Positions 20,976 through 32,010 of a stretch of DNA of 64,000 bases are shown here, piece by piece (the stretch's first letter is position 1; each line of letters opens with the position of its first letter). A program made the translations under genes and the position numbers. The stretch is from positions 66,854,126 through 66,918,125 of the forward strand of contig NC_134400.1 in the NCBI RefSeq assembly GCF_050003625.1, in the 5' to 3' direction. A model generated the notes under the pieces. The model ran no database searches. It worked only from the letters and a program-made list of their open reading frames with translations, and was not told the DNA's origin. The stretch comes from Haematobia irritans (taxonomy: Eukaryota > Arthropoda > Insecta > Diptera > Muscidae).

Positions 20976-23900
20976 GGCTGCATGTGCTGCCTTAAAAGTT
21001 CTCCTGATGAAAGGGGACATAGATATAGTTCTTATTCAAGAACCATATGTTTATAGAAACAAAATATGTGAATTAAGTACTCCGGGGTTCAAACTATTGC
21101 AATATACTAGTAATGATGTAAATCGAGCCTGTATAATTGCTAAAAACGAGCTCAACTTGTTTCTGCTTCCTTCAATGTGCAATACAGACACTGTCGTTGC
21201 CAGTTTAGAAATAGCCAAATGCAAATATTGGGTATCTTCGGTGTACATGGGACATGACAGGGAGATGCCTCCATGTGCCGTTAAGACCTTAGTGGTGGAG
21301 TCACTGAAAACAAAGACGAAACTCATTATGGGATGCGATGTGAATGCACATCATAGTATATGGGGAAGTAGTGATTAGTATGCAAAGGGAGAGTCGCTAA
21401 TAGAGTTTATTTTGCGTACTAATCTGGTAGTTTGCAACAAGGGAGATGCCCCAACCTTTGTCACTAAAAACAGGCAAGAGGTTTTGGACATCACCTTGGT
21501 CTCGCATGAACTGAATGAAATGATATCTGAGTGGCAGGTTTTAAGTGAACACAGCTTCTCAGATCATCGCTACATCAGTTTCAAATTTGATGTTCATATC
21601 ACCAAGACCATATTTCCGCCAAATGTTAGGAAAGCTGACTGGAATAGGTATAGGGAATCGTTCAATATGATGATACCGGAAATAACAGAGACAAATATGA
21701 GAAATGTGCAAGATATCGAACACGCAGTGGAGCGGATTACTAAGGCCTTCAACATCTCACTGAAAGCTGCATGCCCTAGAGGGGAGCCAAAGGGGAAAAA
21801 TCGACCACCATGGTGGTCTACGGAATTAAGTAATATGAGGCGGAGTTACAAGCAGTAACTGACAAAATTATCCCCTGGTTGTCGGCGATATATAAAGGAT
21901 GTATCAACTTATAATATATCCCAGGAAAGTGGAGGGAAACAAAAGTCGTTTTCATACCTAAAGCGGGAAAGCCTCTCACTCGAGGGCGAAGGATTTCCGA
22001 CCAATCACCTTATCCTCATTCCTATTTAAGACGCTGGAGAGGATGATAGATATTTATCTTAGATCTAGCATCGATTCAAGTTTGTTCTCGAAACGACAGC
22101 ATGCTTACTCGAAGGGCAGGTCTACCGCATTACATGAACTAGTCAGCTTTATTGAAAGCTCACTATCTGTCAAAGAATACAAAATCTTGGCGCTTCTAGA
22201 CATCGAAGGGGCGTTCAATAATGTCCATCCGAGCTCGATATTAAATGGACTGACAACTCTGAATGTTGATCCATGTATACTCAGGCTGTTAGACGAACTG
22301 CTAATGAAGAGACGTATTTCAGCCACACTAGGACAAGCAAACATACAAAGGTATGTGAACAGAGGCACTCCCCAAGGAGGAGTTCTATCACCTCTAAAGT
22401 GGTGGCATACGCAGATGATGTGTCTCTGGCAGTCAGGGGAAAATTCCCATCCACAATCAGAGATATTATTCAGAGGGCCCTCCGGATGACTGAGAAATGG
22501 GCGAAAGACAATGGTCTTGGGGTAAATCCTGCAAAGACAGAATTAGTCATGTACTGCAAAGATCGCAAAACTCCCACGGTTAGGCCTATTTCCTTAGGGA
22601 GTATTGAAGTTCCCTTTGGTGAGTGTGCAAAATACCTTGGCGTTATTTTGGACAGGAAGCTGAACTTTAAGGTTAATATTGAAGAAAGGGCGAGAAAAGC
22701 AACGGTAGCTTTGTACTCGTGCAAAAAGGCAATAGGAAAAAAGTGGGGACTAAAACCAAAAATTGTGCATTGGCTATACACGGCAGTGGTTAGACCTATA
22801 ATGCTATATGGTGTTGTAGTCTGGTGGCCGGCACTTCAGAAACCGACTTGTTTAGATAAAGTTCAGAGTATGGCGTATTTGTGTATTTCAGGCGCATTCA
22901 GCAAGACAGGAACAAATTCCCTTAATGCCATGCTGCATCTATTGCCTTTAGACATTTTGACCAAACAGTCAGCTGCAACAACGGCTGTGCGGTTGCGCGA
23001 GCTATCGCTGTGGTCGGAAAAAAGTTACGGTCACAGTTCGGTCCTCAAAATAATGCCAGATGTGCCTAACGTAGTGGATTACACTTTGGCGAGTCCACTT
23101 TTCGACAAAAAGTTTGAGACTCTAATCCCCACCAGTGAGGCGTGGTGCACACAGACCCCGGGGAATAAAGAATATATAGATTTCTTCACTGATGGCTCCA
23201 AATTGGATGGACAAGTGGGGTTCGGAGTATATTCTAATGATCTGAAACTTCGAATAGCGAAAAGATTACCTAATCACTGTAGTGTTTTATAGGCTGAAAT
23301 ATTAGCAATAAGAGATGTGGCGAATTGGCTGAGAAGTAATGTTCCAAAAAATGTGGGCATTAATATATACTCAGACAGTCAACCTGCAATAAAATCCTTG
23401 GACCCTGTGTTCCTCAACTCGAAAACGGCCATCGACTGCCGCAAATCTCTGAATGAGATGGCTGAGCAGTACAATATTCACCTAATATGGGTGCCTGGCC
23501 ATAGGAACATACCGGGGAACTGCGAAGCGGTTGAGTTGGCAAGGCTAGGGACTACCTTACATATTCCAGAGGAACTATAATTTGTTGGTATGCCCCTAGC
23601 TACCTGCAAGCTCATACTGCGTGAGAAGGCTGTTATGATGGCAAATGTTCCATGGGAGAATTGCAAGGGTTGTAACGACACCAAGCAAATATGGTCCCAT
23701 TTCAACTTAAACCGCACACTAGATATGCTAATGTTCTCGAGACATCAGGTATCACTCCTGATATCTGCTATAACGGGTCGCTGCCTGATAGGCGATTTTG
23801 CAAAAGCTATTGGTGCGAAGTATAATGACTATTGTATGAGCTGTCATGATGCGGAGGAAAAGGAATCAATAAAACACCTCTTGTGTGAGTGTCCTGCATT

Positions 23901-24027
23901 TTGTGTAAGGCGTAAGCAAATTTTAGGGGCATATAGCTTCAGATTACTGGCGGACCTGGAAAACGTTAACTTAAGCAGTCTGCTAATGTTTTTGGAACAA
24001 TCTGGTTGGTTCAACAGAAGAAAATAA
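20935..24027 (+). pseudogene. LOA-like ORF2, copy 3
   Basis: Endonuclease from ATG 20935 (LRILQINLHHCKAA, IQEPYVYRN, MGCDVNAHHSIWG) with TAG at 21376-21378, continuing in the same frame to PPWWSTELSNMRR. After the 435-bp deletion come RT motifs EGAFNNVHPSS, RGTPQGGVLSPL and VVAYADDVSLAV, with a 65-bp deletion between the last two. The RT thumb to RNase H frame is open over 22273-23292 (IDFFTDGSKLDGQVGFGVYS); TAG at 23290; then NIYSDSQPAIKSL, WVPGHRNIPGN, and the C-terminal CMSCHDAEEKESIKHLLCEC at about 23835. Not functional. Confidence 0.8.
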
Positions 24028-24085
24028 TCGAGAAGGTTCAGCGGTTAAAACTAGAAGTGCCCATATGTCATAGGTACTTTTAGTT

Positions 24086-24163
24086 AATGTGGTATCACAA
24101 TGGACTGAATAGTCTAAGTGAGCCTGAATCTTTATCGGGCTGCCACTTTAACCTAACCTAACC
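24086..24163 (+). repeat. LOA LINE 3' terminal tail shared with the SINE
   Basis: aatgtggtatcacaatgg followed by actgaatagtctaagtgagc and cgggctgccac, then tandem acctaacctaacc. The same series ends copy 2 (18076-18156) and both SINEs. This is the region a LINE reverse transcriptase would recognise. Confidence 0.85.
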
Positions 24164-24177
24164 TAATATAGCCGGCT

Positions 24178-25397
24178 GATGAGTCATTCTCTGTAGCTGG
24201 TCAAATCCCTCTGCCTCCACCCCGCCATGATCCGGAGGATGGTGTGTACGCTGTCCCTACGTCATGGAGATGAGGCCCTCACGGTCGGAAGGGGCGGGAA
24301 AGTGGGCGATGGGACCGCTCGATAAAAAAAAGTGGATTTTGGAAGTGTAATGTGAATGTCGTATTACATGGTAGTGTTTCCCTTTTGGGAATATTGACTG
24401 AACATGTGCATTTATTGACCCCGTTTAACGATGGTGAAATCGAAATAAGTTTCTTTCATTTCCAAACACTTTTTTTGGTGTTACAAAAAATCCCACTATA
24501 TTAATAGTGTTCTTCCGAAAACTATACCGAAAGAGACTGCCTTAACCATTGTAAAATGTTTTGTATTACAAAATATTTCGTATTTTAGTATGATTCATGG
24601 CTGATGTAAGAGAGCAACATAATATATATTGTTAGTTGTCCAGAGAGCGCTTTATAACCGTAGCTTTAGGCTATTTAATTTATTCAAATGTCTAAATGTA
24701 TTCCACATCAAAGCAAATTTCCCTTTGACCGGGATCCCGGGAAAAAAAATTCCCGCTTTCCCGGGAATGCAAAAAGTCCAGGAAAAAGAATGAGAACAAC
24801 ATCACCATTAAAAATCCACAACCAACAAAAAATAAGCATTGCAAAATACATTTGAAGGAACCTCATTGGATTACATTTTAGCGCAATAGTCGTTTTCGTA
24901 ATGTTATGTATAAACAAAGATTAGTTAAAATTCAGCACATAGACATAGCATACCTTTAATAATATCTCTGCCTCCTGGCTGACCAAATGATTGAACTAGA
25001 ATTAATGGCATCATATTTTGCCAGATATGTTTTGCCAATAAAAATGACTAAAACCTAGAAAATTGATATGCATCAAATAAAGAATTAAAATAAATATTAT
25101 ACATACCTATCGTGCTACCAATGTCTTCTAGCAATACTAAATCTTTTATATAAATTAAAAATTACTTTATTTTTCCATATGCGTCTACTATTTCCAAATT
25201 CCTACAAAGCATGTAATCGGTTTATTTATTTATTTTTTTTTGTTTTCAGCACTAAATGATTATGTAGCCACCGTTCTAATAGCGATGTTTCTAATTTTAG
25301 AATTAATAGAATTCAAAATTACAGGGTGACCCAGAGATAGAAAACTATCATAAAACGTCGTTCACATTATTATAGCCCGCTCGCACTAGACACAAAA
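24178..25397. other. Spacer with a GC-rich block, no recognised gene
   Basis: Bases 24171-24325 are markedly GC-rich (cctccaccccgcc, gaaggggcgggaaag) and end cgataaaaaaaag, like a retroelement 3' end, but I cannot name it. LOA copy 3 inserted at its left edge. The rest is AT-rich. A CCCGGGA-rich block near 24730-24780 resembles the one near 19005. Confidence 0.5.
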
Positions 25398-25841
25398 CCC
25401 AAAAAAACAACGTTTGAAAATTGCTAAATTTCAACAATTTTTCAAACATTTTTTCAAAGGATTAGTGTAATATTCAAGTTGAGAAATTGTTGAGAAAATT
25501 GCGTTCTCAACAAAAAACAGACGTTACCCTCAACAGTGAAATTCAACACATTAGCAATAATATCTCAAGTGTTATCCTCAAATTGAAATGCATCGCTACT
25601 CAATAATTTGTCAAACAATTTTCGATGCGAGTCAAATTCAAAATTAACATCGTTGCAAATACTTTTCAACCTAAATTTGTATGAATGATATCCCCACATC
25701 AAATTGAAAGTCAAAGCCAAAATTCTATGAAGTTTGTATAATTTATTCATTTTCATCAAAATAAAATATATAATAATACACTACACTACATAATACAGAA
25801 CAATACCAATTGGTAAATAATAATCTTATTAAACCTATTAT
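25398..25841 (+). mobile_element. CCCAATAAACACA TIR element, copy i, left part
   Basis: Starts cccaaaaaaacaacgtttg and follows the left part of the elements at 33235 and 39731 (for example caaacattttttcaaagg and ctcaacaaaaaacagac) with many substitutions. It is cut at 25842 by the copia element and resumes near 50050. The oldest copy by divergence. No coding capacity. Confidence 0.75.
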
Positions 25842-26026
25842 TGTAATTGAAACACACAACGAATTTATTAAAAGTTTTTGACAAGGAAAAACAAATTGTA
25901 TTTATTCTCTATACGGGATTTTTCAGAATGAAAAAAATATTTAAAAACAAAAAACATGTAGAAAATGCAAGGCCTATTTCAATTAAGAAATAATTGAAAC
26001 CTCTATTGATTGTAACAAGTATTACA
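25842..26026 (-). repeat. copia 3' LTR (185 bp)
   Basis: On the minus strand it starts TGTAATACTTGTTAC and ends GTTTCAATTACA. A purine run (gagaggggg, minus) lies just before it, the expected polypurine tract. The end matches the 5' LTR remnant at 50024-50049. Confidence 0.8.
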
Positions 26027-26036
26027 ATACCCCCTC

Positions 26037-27516
26037 TCAATCAATTAATCCAATATCCTTGCAAATCTTGAAGAAATGGTTTGCATCTGTAGATTTGGTA
26101 AATATATCCGCAAGTTGCATATCGGTTTTGATTGGCTCTATTTTTACAACCCCATTCATTACGTTGTCTCTTACGAAATGGTGTTTTATATCTATGTGTT
26201 TAACGCGCTTGCTTTCCAAATTGCTTGCTATTCCAATGCATCCTCTATTGTCCTCGAAAATTTTTATTGCATAAGATTAATTTATTTCGTGCAAGTCTTG
26301 CATTACCCCCCTGATCCAAATTGCTACGGCAGTTGCAAAGCTTAAAGCAACGTATTCAGCTTCCGAAGACGATGTTGCAACGGTTTGGTGTTTCTTACTA
26401 CCCCATGAGACGGAACAACCATAAATTTTGAAAATGTATCCCCTGACTGACTTCCTGTCGGTTGTATCTGAAGCCCAATCAGCATCCGCATAGCCAATAA
26501 CTGCCTCAGAATTTTGTTTATTGAAGGCTAACTTCATGGGAATCGTACCTTTTAGATATCTAGCTATTCTTTTTAAATGTTGCCAATGCAGTTCAGATGG
26601 GTTCTGTTGGAATCTGCCTAGATATCGACTTGATAACAAATATCCGGCCTTGTACATAGCATCAAGTACATCAAGCTTCCCAATAACTCGCGATAGGGCT
26701 GATTTAATTTTTGCTCTTCCGCACTTAATTGAAGTTGTAACCCTTCTCCATTGGCGTCTTGACATAGTTACATTCTGCCAATCCAAATGTTTCAAGCAAC
26801 TTTCTAATACTAGATTCTTGTGATATTATCAGTTTTCCTTTCTCATAAATAAACTTCATTCCAAGAAAATGTTTTAAAAGGCCACAATCAGACATCTCGA
26901 AATTATTCGCAAGGCTCGTTTTCAGATTGGTAATACTTTCCACATTATTCCCAACAATGAGTAAATCATCGACGTATAAGACCAAGTATAGTATAACACG
27001 AGCCTTTTTATCTACTTTAACATACAGGCAGTAATCGTGTTTTGAACGCGTGAACCCTAATGAAGTTATGAAGTTATTAAACTTATCGTTCCAGCATTTT
27101 GGTGCTTGCTTGAGGCCATACAACGATTTGGTTAATTTGCAGCACATACCATTATTCTTATTCACACCTTCAGGGAGTTCCATGAATAAATCTTCCTTCA
27201 GGTCACCATGGAGGAAAGCCGTTTTCACATCCAGTTGATGGAACTGGTAACCATGGTGCACCCCGACTGCCAGGACTATTCTTAACGTACATAACTTTGC
27301 TACAGGCGCATAAATATCCAAATAATCTATTCCATACTGTTTATGGTAGCCCTTTACAACCAACCTGGCTTTGTGTTTACTCAAATTACCATTTTCGTCC
27401 TCTTTTATACGAAATACCCATCTTGATTTAAGTAGTTTTGTATTGGGAGGAATCTTGACCAATTGCCAGACATGATTTTTCTTCATTGAAAGTAGTTCAT
27501 CCTTTATAGCTTTTTG
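26037..27516 (-). pseudogene. copia pol: reverse transcriptase and RNase H
   Basis: RT at 26800-27486: WVFRIKEDENGN, KARLVVKGYHKQYGID, QLDVKTAFLHGDL (motif A), KSLYGLKQAPKCW and LYVDDLLIVG (catalytic YVDD), all standard Ty1/copia signatures. A frameshift near 26760 leads to the connection region YLKGT. RNase H: GYADADWASDTTDRKS, SSSEAEYVALS, then a TAA at 26277 and the end at 26037-26219 (KHIDIKHHFVRDNV, QLADIFTKS). Catalytic residues are present; frameshift and stop make it dead. Confidence 0.9.
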
Positions 27517-28843
27517 TCACATCTCGCTATCGTCTCTATGAGCTATTTCCTCGTATTTCTCCGGAATATTGTTGTTGACTCGTTCTGCGTTTAACCCAGT
27601 TATGTAATCTAAGAACTTATAGGGCATTTTACTGAGTCGACCACTTCTTCGTATATTATCTTGCTGTTGATCTACAGTTTCGCCGTCATTGCTTGCCGTT
27701 ATCTCCTCTGTTTGGAACGTGTGCTCAAGACTTTCTCTTGTACGGTTTAGATTTCGTTCACTTCCAAAGCCTTCATCATATCCCCCGAAGTCATCAACAT
27801 CGGCACTAACACCTTCGCCTTCTCTTCCAAAGCCTTCATCATATATTCCGAAGTTAGCAACATCGGCACCAGCACCTTCGCTTTCTTCCCTCCCTTATTG
27901 GTAGTTTGTACATATTACAGTGGTTTCTTTAGCAGAAGGTTTTTCTTTAAATGGGTAGCACATTTCATGAAATTTAACATCACGAGCCAAAACCACTTTT
28001 TTAAATTCAAAATCCCATAAACGTTAACCACTGGGAGCGTATCCGATCATTGCCATTTTCTTTCCTTTGGGATCAAGTTTTCGTCTTTTGGCATCTGGTA
28101 TCCAAGCAAATGCTTTACAACCAAACACACGGATTTTGTTAAGATTTTGCTTTTCCCTAAACCAAAGATCGGCGGAGGTGACATCTTTACTTACCGCTCT
28201 TGTAATACAACGATTTATAATGTATACCGCAGAGAGAGCCGCTTCATTCCATAAATACTTCGGGGCATCTGAGTCTATTAACATTGCCCGAACTTTATCA
28301 GAAACGGTTCTGTTAAAACGCTCTGAAACTCCGTTCTGTTGGGGAGAATAAGCTATGGTAGTTTCTACTTGTATACCTTTCATTTTATACCATTGCTTTT
28401 GTTCATTTGAGAAATATTCCCTTCCCTGGTCAATGGTTAAACTCGATATCTTTGAACCTGGAAACATTGCCGATACCATTGCTTCATATTCTTTAAATTT
28501 GCTAAAAACTTGCGACTTCTTCTTGATACAATATAGACAAGCAATGTGAGTGTAGTCATCTATGAATGACACGAAATATTTGCAGCCGTCCCACGAAACA
28601 GGAGTAATGGGACCGCATACATCTGAGTGTATTCTTTCAAGAACTCTTGTAGCTCGTGTTCTACTACCGTTAAAAGGATCGCGAGATTGCTTCGCTTCCA
28701 CACAAACGTCGCAAAACTTTTGTTCTTTCGGGTTTACATCAGCCTTGATCAGATTCAATCTTTTTAAATACTCAAGTCCCGAAATACCGATGTGTCCCAA
28801 ACGTTTGTGCCACAATTCGGTTTAATTTTGATTAGCAACTAAA
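27517..28843 (-). pseudogene. copia pol: integrase and linker
   Basis: Integrase at 28024-28815: LWHKRLGHIG (zinc-binding H..H), FCDVCVEAKQ (C..C), HSDVCGPI (first D), DQGREYFS (second D) and QQNGVSERFNRT (E). The linker at 27517-28020 is acidic and contains a 22-residue tandem repeat (FGGYDEGFG / FGIYDEGFG, 27764-27890). A stop near 28024 separates them. It inserts element DNA into the genome when intact. A MITE at 28844 splits it from the pre-integrase part. Confidence 0.88.
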
Positions 28844-29074
28844 GGTAAGTACTATGTTCGCTTTTCGCGTTGAAATTTTCGTGGTTACTTTATTAAAACA
28901 GTTCAATATAAAGCAGACAAATTAACTCAATTGATGCGTAGTTTCTTGTTCCTCTAGATTTCGGCAACACTTTACAGGAATAAGTTTTTTTCATTTATAA
29001 TTTTGGTTATTTAAGGAAAAGTAATCGCGAAAATAAAGTGGTTTTCAACTCGAAAACCGAACATAGTACCTACC
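28844..29074. mobile_element. 231-bp MITE inside copia pol
   Basis: Inverted ends ggtaagtactatgttcg and, reversed, ggtaggtactatgttcg, with inner matching gcgttgaaa / gttttcaac. TSD CTAAA on both sides (28839-28843, 29075-29079). Same length, target and the shared motif gaaaagtaatcgcgaaaa as the MITE at 3474. No ORF. Confidence 0.85.
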
Positions 29075-29079
29075 CTAAA

Positions 29080-29243
29080 GCTGAAATATTCTTCTGTTGC
29101 AATTTCAACTCGTACAAATTACCTTTCAGATAAGCTGTAGCAAGTTTTTTGTTGCCCTTTACAATTGAGGCCTTATTCCCTTCAAGGCCAGATTCAGCGA
29201 GCTTACATACAGACATCACATTTTCTCTAATAATGTAAAATAT
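29080..29243 (-). pseudogene. copia pol: pre-integrase fragment
   Basis: Minus frame reads ENVMSVCKLAESGLEG, then LATAYLKGNLYELKL, the region just before integrase in copia elements. It joins the integrase once the MITE is removed. Cut at 29243 by LTR1 of gypsy family B. Confidence 0.8.
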
Positions 29244-29841
29244 TGTTACGAATTTGATAATTATAGATATAAGTTTATTTAAATTAGTTTCCGTTAATTT
29301 AAAATTTCAAATTGTAACGATAAAATTTCGCTATCACTTGTTGGAATCATCTATTCATTTTCTAGTATTTTCCTGAATTTCTTTTATGTTCTTTTGTTTG
29401 CTTACCGAAATGTTAGTTCTTACTCTCTCATAGAATAGCAACCCCTTTGCTTTGTTATTCTGCATTCTCATTTCATCTCATTGTCTATTGTCATTATTGT
29501 TGTTGTTGTAGTAATGCGAGCATATATCTGTGTGAGTGTGTATGTGTTTGGCAGCCACCAGGTAAACAACTTAATGGTCGTAGATCCTTCTAGCATTGTC
29601 TAAGAATGTTCAGGCGTTGCCAGAATATTGTAGTGCTACCAGAATGCTCTCGTATTGCCACACCGTCATATATAAAAGCGCTCGCATGCTGCTAACGAGT
29701 CAGTCTTAATTAAAGCGTCAAACGAATAACTTCAGTGTGAACGAATTGTAAAGTGTGAAGTCATAGTAAATAAATTGTAGATTGTCGTTATTTAAAAGAA
29801 CTGTCGGGTAATTAAAAACGCCTAAATATAAAAACGTAACA
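29244..29841 (+). repeat. Family B LTR1 (598 bp)
   Basis: TGTTACGAATTTG...AACGTAACA. It lacks about 11 bp (gttttaattg region near 29806) found in the other three LTRs. Followed by attggtgtcggaagtgaa, the likely primer-binding site (TGGTGTCGG from 29844). Confidence 0.9.
29669..29705 (+). promoter_or_regulatory. LTR core promoter: TATA box and initiator
   Basis: TATATAAAAG at 29669-29678 and TCAGTC at 29700-29705, about 30 bp apart, match the fly TATA plus initiator arrangement. Transcripts would start near 29702, defining U3 and R. The same pair is in the other LTRs (for example TATA at 46164-46173). Confidence 0.7.
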
Positions 29842-29879
29842 ATTGGTGTCGGAAGTGAAATAACGGAAAAAAATCTACA

Positions 29880-31547
29880 ATGAAGTTTAATGAGCTTCGA
29901 GTGGAAGACTTAAAAAAGGAATTGAGCAAACTGGAGCTGCCGACAACAGGCAATAAGGCCCAGCTTCAAAAGCGTCTACTGGAAGAGTTTGAACGGCGTA
30001 ATATGGACATTGCGACGCATGAGTTTGATTATAAGGAAGACATTGATGAATCAATACTCGTCAATACAAGCAGTGTAGAAACTCTATCTGTGGCTTCGAG
30101 TGTTGTGGATTACACATCAATGCTCAATGTTTTGAGCAAAATGATGGAAGAAAACTCTAGAAAAATCATGGATGAGAATTCTACAAAAATGGAAGAAAAT
30201 TCTAGAAAATTGCTGAAAGAAAATGCCCTACAAATGGAAGCAAATTCTAGAAAAATGGAAGAAAATTCTAGAAAATTGGAAGAAAAATTCGACGAAAATT
30301 CTAGAATGGTCAACGAAAAATTACAACAAATTTCTGAAGGCATGGAGAAACGTGTGGACCATATAGAAAATCAAATTGTGGAATTGGATAAGAAAGTTCT
30401 TTCCGTGGATGAGAAAATTATGGTTCATGATGAGAAGTTTCTGCACATCGAGAAAAAAATGTCAGAGCTGGAAATGAAAGGTGGTCCAGTGCGCGTCATC
30501 GAGGGCTCAAAAATCAAAACTCCTGTTTTCGATGGCTCAACGTCATTTGATGTCTTCAAATTCCAATTCGAAATGGTTGCTTGTAGAAATTTGTGGAATG
30601 ACGATGATAAAGCAATTGAACTTCTATTGGCATTAAAGGGCAATGCTGCTGATGTGATACAAAGCATTCCCGCTGCTTCTAGAAATAACTATAATGAAGT
30701 AATACCGGCACTTCAACGCAAGTATGGTGGAGAGCACAAGCAGGACATCTTCAGAATGGAATTGAGAGGAAGAATCCAGAAATCGAATGAAACCCTACAA
30801 GATTTCGCAACAGAAGTTGAGCGGCTAGTGCTTTTGGCATACCCTGGAGAGAATCATCCTCTTATAGATCGTATCAAGATTGAGACTTTTGTGAATGGAA
30901 TTCGAGACCCTGAGATAAAATGTGCAACATATGCCGCACAAAAAGCTACATTCACAGAAACAGTAACATTTGCACTTGTACAAGAGACTGCGAGATTGCT
31001 GGCACGGCCTCAAATTCACAAAGTACGCAGAGTAGAGACCGAGTGTGAAGAATCGAAATCGGTCATTGAATTGGTAAAAGAGGCTCTAAAGCAGATAATG
31101 CAAGAAATGAAGCAGCAGGCAAATAAATCTAGAATAAAATGCTATAACTGTGATAAGGCTGGACATCTTTCCCGGGAATGTAAAGCGTGGCGTAAAACGT
31201 CGGGGTCAATCTCGCCATCTCCATTAAACAATAATCAGAAGAAGGCGACCACAAAGCCAAGCGACTCAAATTCAAATTTTGCGGATAATAGAAAAGGTGG
31301 CAAACAAGTTATTGATCAAGCCTTGACACGACGGCATTGCAATGTAGAAAGCAGACGCTACTCGAAGGCTGAACCAAAGGAGACAGTTGTAAATGTCAGG
31401 CAGTTACACATCGAATCTGGCACAGACTGGTCAATAGAGCAACATAAAGATCCCATTCTGAGAAAAATTATTTCGGCAAAACAAGAAAATAAGAAACCCA
31501 GCAAGAAAGAAATCGCAGCCGAAAGTCCACTTATGAAAGCATACTGA
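29880..31547 (+). CDS. Family B Gag fused to RNase H end and integrase start
   Basis: Starts at ATG 29880. Residues 4-40 are a SAP-like motif (LRVEDLKKELSKLELPTTG), a DNA-binding fold found at the start of some gypsy Gags. Residues about 85-150 are a coiled-coil made of repeats of the type EENSRK, with extra units compared with copies at 35805 and 42301. Capsid-like region at about 205-390 (IKTPVFDGSTSFDVFKFQF). CCHC zinc knuckle CYNCDKAGHLSREC near 423. From about residue 478 it is RNase H/integrase sequence joined in frame by deletion. It ends at TGA 31545-31547, where the other copies read TGG. Confidence 0.8.
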   Translation: MKFNELRVEDLKKELSKLELPTTGNKAQLQKRLLEEFERRNMDIATHEFDYKEDIDESILVNTSSVETLSVASSVVDYTSMLNVLSKMMEENSRKIMDENSTKMEENSRKLLKENALQMEANSRKMEENSRKLEEKFDENSRMVNEKLQQISEGMEKRVDHIENQIVELDKKVLSVDEKIMVHDEKFLHIEKKMSELEMKGGPVRVIEGSKIKTPVFDGSTSFDVFKFQFEMVACRNLWNDDDKAIELLLALKGNAADVIQSIPAASRNNYNEVIPALQRKYGGEHKQDIFRMELRGRIQKSNETLQDFATEVERLVLLAYPGENHPLIDRIKIETFVNGIRDPEIKCATYAAQKATFTETVTFALVQETARLLARPQIHKVRRVETECEESKSVIELVKEALKQIMQEMKQQANKSRIKCYNCDKAGHLSRECKAWRKTSGSISPSPLNNNQKKATTKPSDSNSNFADNRKGGKQVIDQALTRRHCNVESRRYSKAEPKETVVNVRQLHIESGTDWSIEQHKDPILRKIISAKQENKKPSKKEIAAESPLMKAY

Positions 31548-32010
31548 GCTCAATGGGATAGTTTAGTTCTAGTCAATGGATCCCTGCAACGTAAATGGGA
31601 AAGCGAAGATGGCAAGAGCAGCCGAAATTTGATCATCGTTCCAGATTCCAAAATAAGAGACGTTTTGGCGGAGTTCCATAATGCTCCCAGTGGAGGTCAT
31701 CTGGGAATAACAAAACCGCCGAGAAAGTGAAGCAACGATTCTACTGGGTTGGATGCCAGAAATCAATTGCTGAATGGGTATCCAATTGCGAGAAGTGCAT
31801 GAAGGCGAAAGGTCCAACAAGGAAAAGTCGAGGTCCTATGCAAGAATATAGACCAGGAGCCCCGTTTGAAAGAATAGCAATGGACGTAGCAGGCCCTTTC
31901 CCAGTAAGTGATTCTGGAAACCGTTATGTCCTTGTGGTCATGGATTACTTCAGCAAATGGCCGGAGGTGTATGCAATTCCAAACCAAGAGGCAAAAACGA
32001 TTGTGGATGT
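31548..32010 (+). pseudogene. Family B integrase N-terminus (copy A), broken
   Basis: Continues after the TGA: AQWDSLVLVNGS, a one-base loss near 31716 (aacaaaaccgcc), then QRFYWVGCQKSIAEW with CEKC (zinc-binding end) and the first catalytic D in MDVAGPFPV. It stops at TIVDV where the join to element C begins. It lacks the second D and the E, so it has no activity. Confidence 0.8.

Larger units (their letters stand above)
19894..24163 (+). mobile_element. LOA-like LINE, copy 3 (4.27 kb, with TSD)
   Basis: Flanked by a 14-bp target duplication with one difference: taatatacccggct (19880-19893) and taatatagccggct (24164-24177). The 5' end is slightly truncated within ORF1 compared with copy 4. 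Relative to copy 2 it lacks about 435 bp before the RT (junction near 21838) and about 65 bp in the RT (near 22398). It ends with acctaacctaacc. Confidence 0.9.
29244..32010 (+). mobile_element. gypsy family B, copy A (gag with large pol deletion)
   Basis: LTR 29244-29841, primer-binding site, gag, then a deletion that fuses the end of gag to the end of RNase H (RKGGKQVIDQALTRRHC), then early integrase up to TIVDV at 32010. There it is joined abruptly to element C. It has no 3' LTR. Its left flank is copia DNA (aaaatat). Confidence 0.85.

Noticed and set aside
24176..24230. Hammerhead-like core CTGATGAG
   Set aside because: No properly placed GAAA and no matching stems; likely chance.
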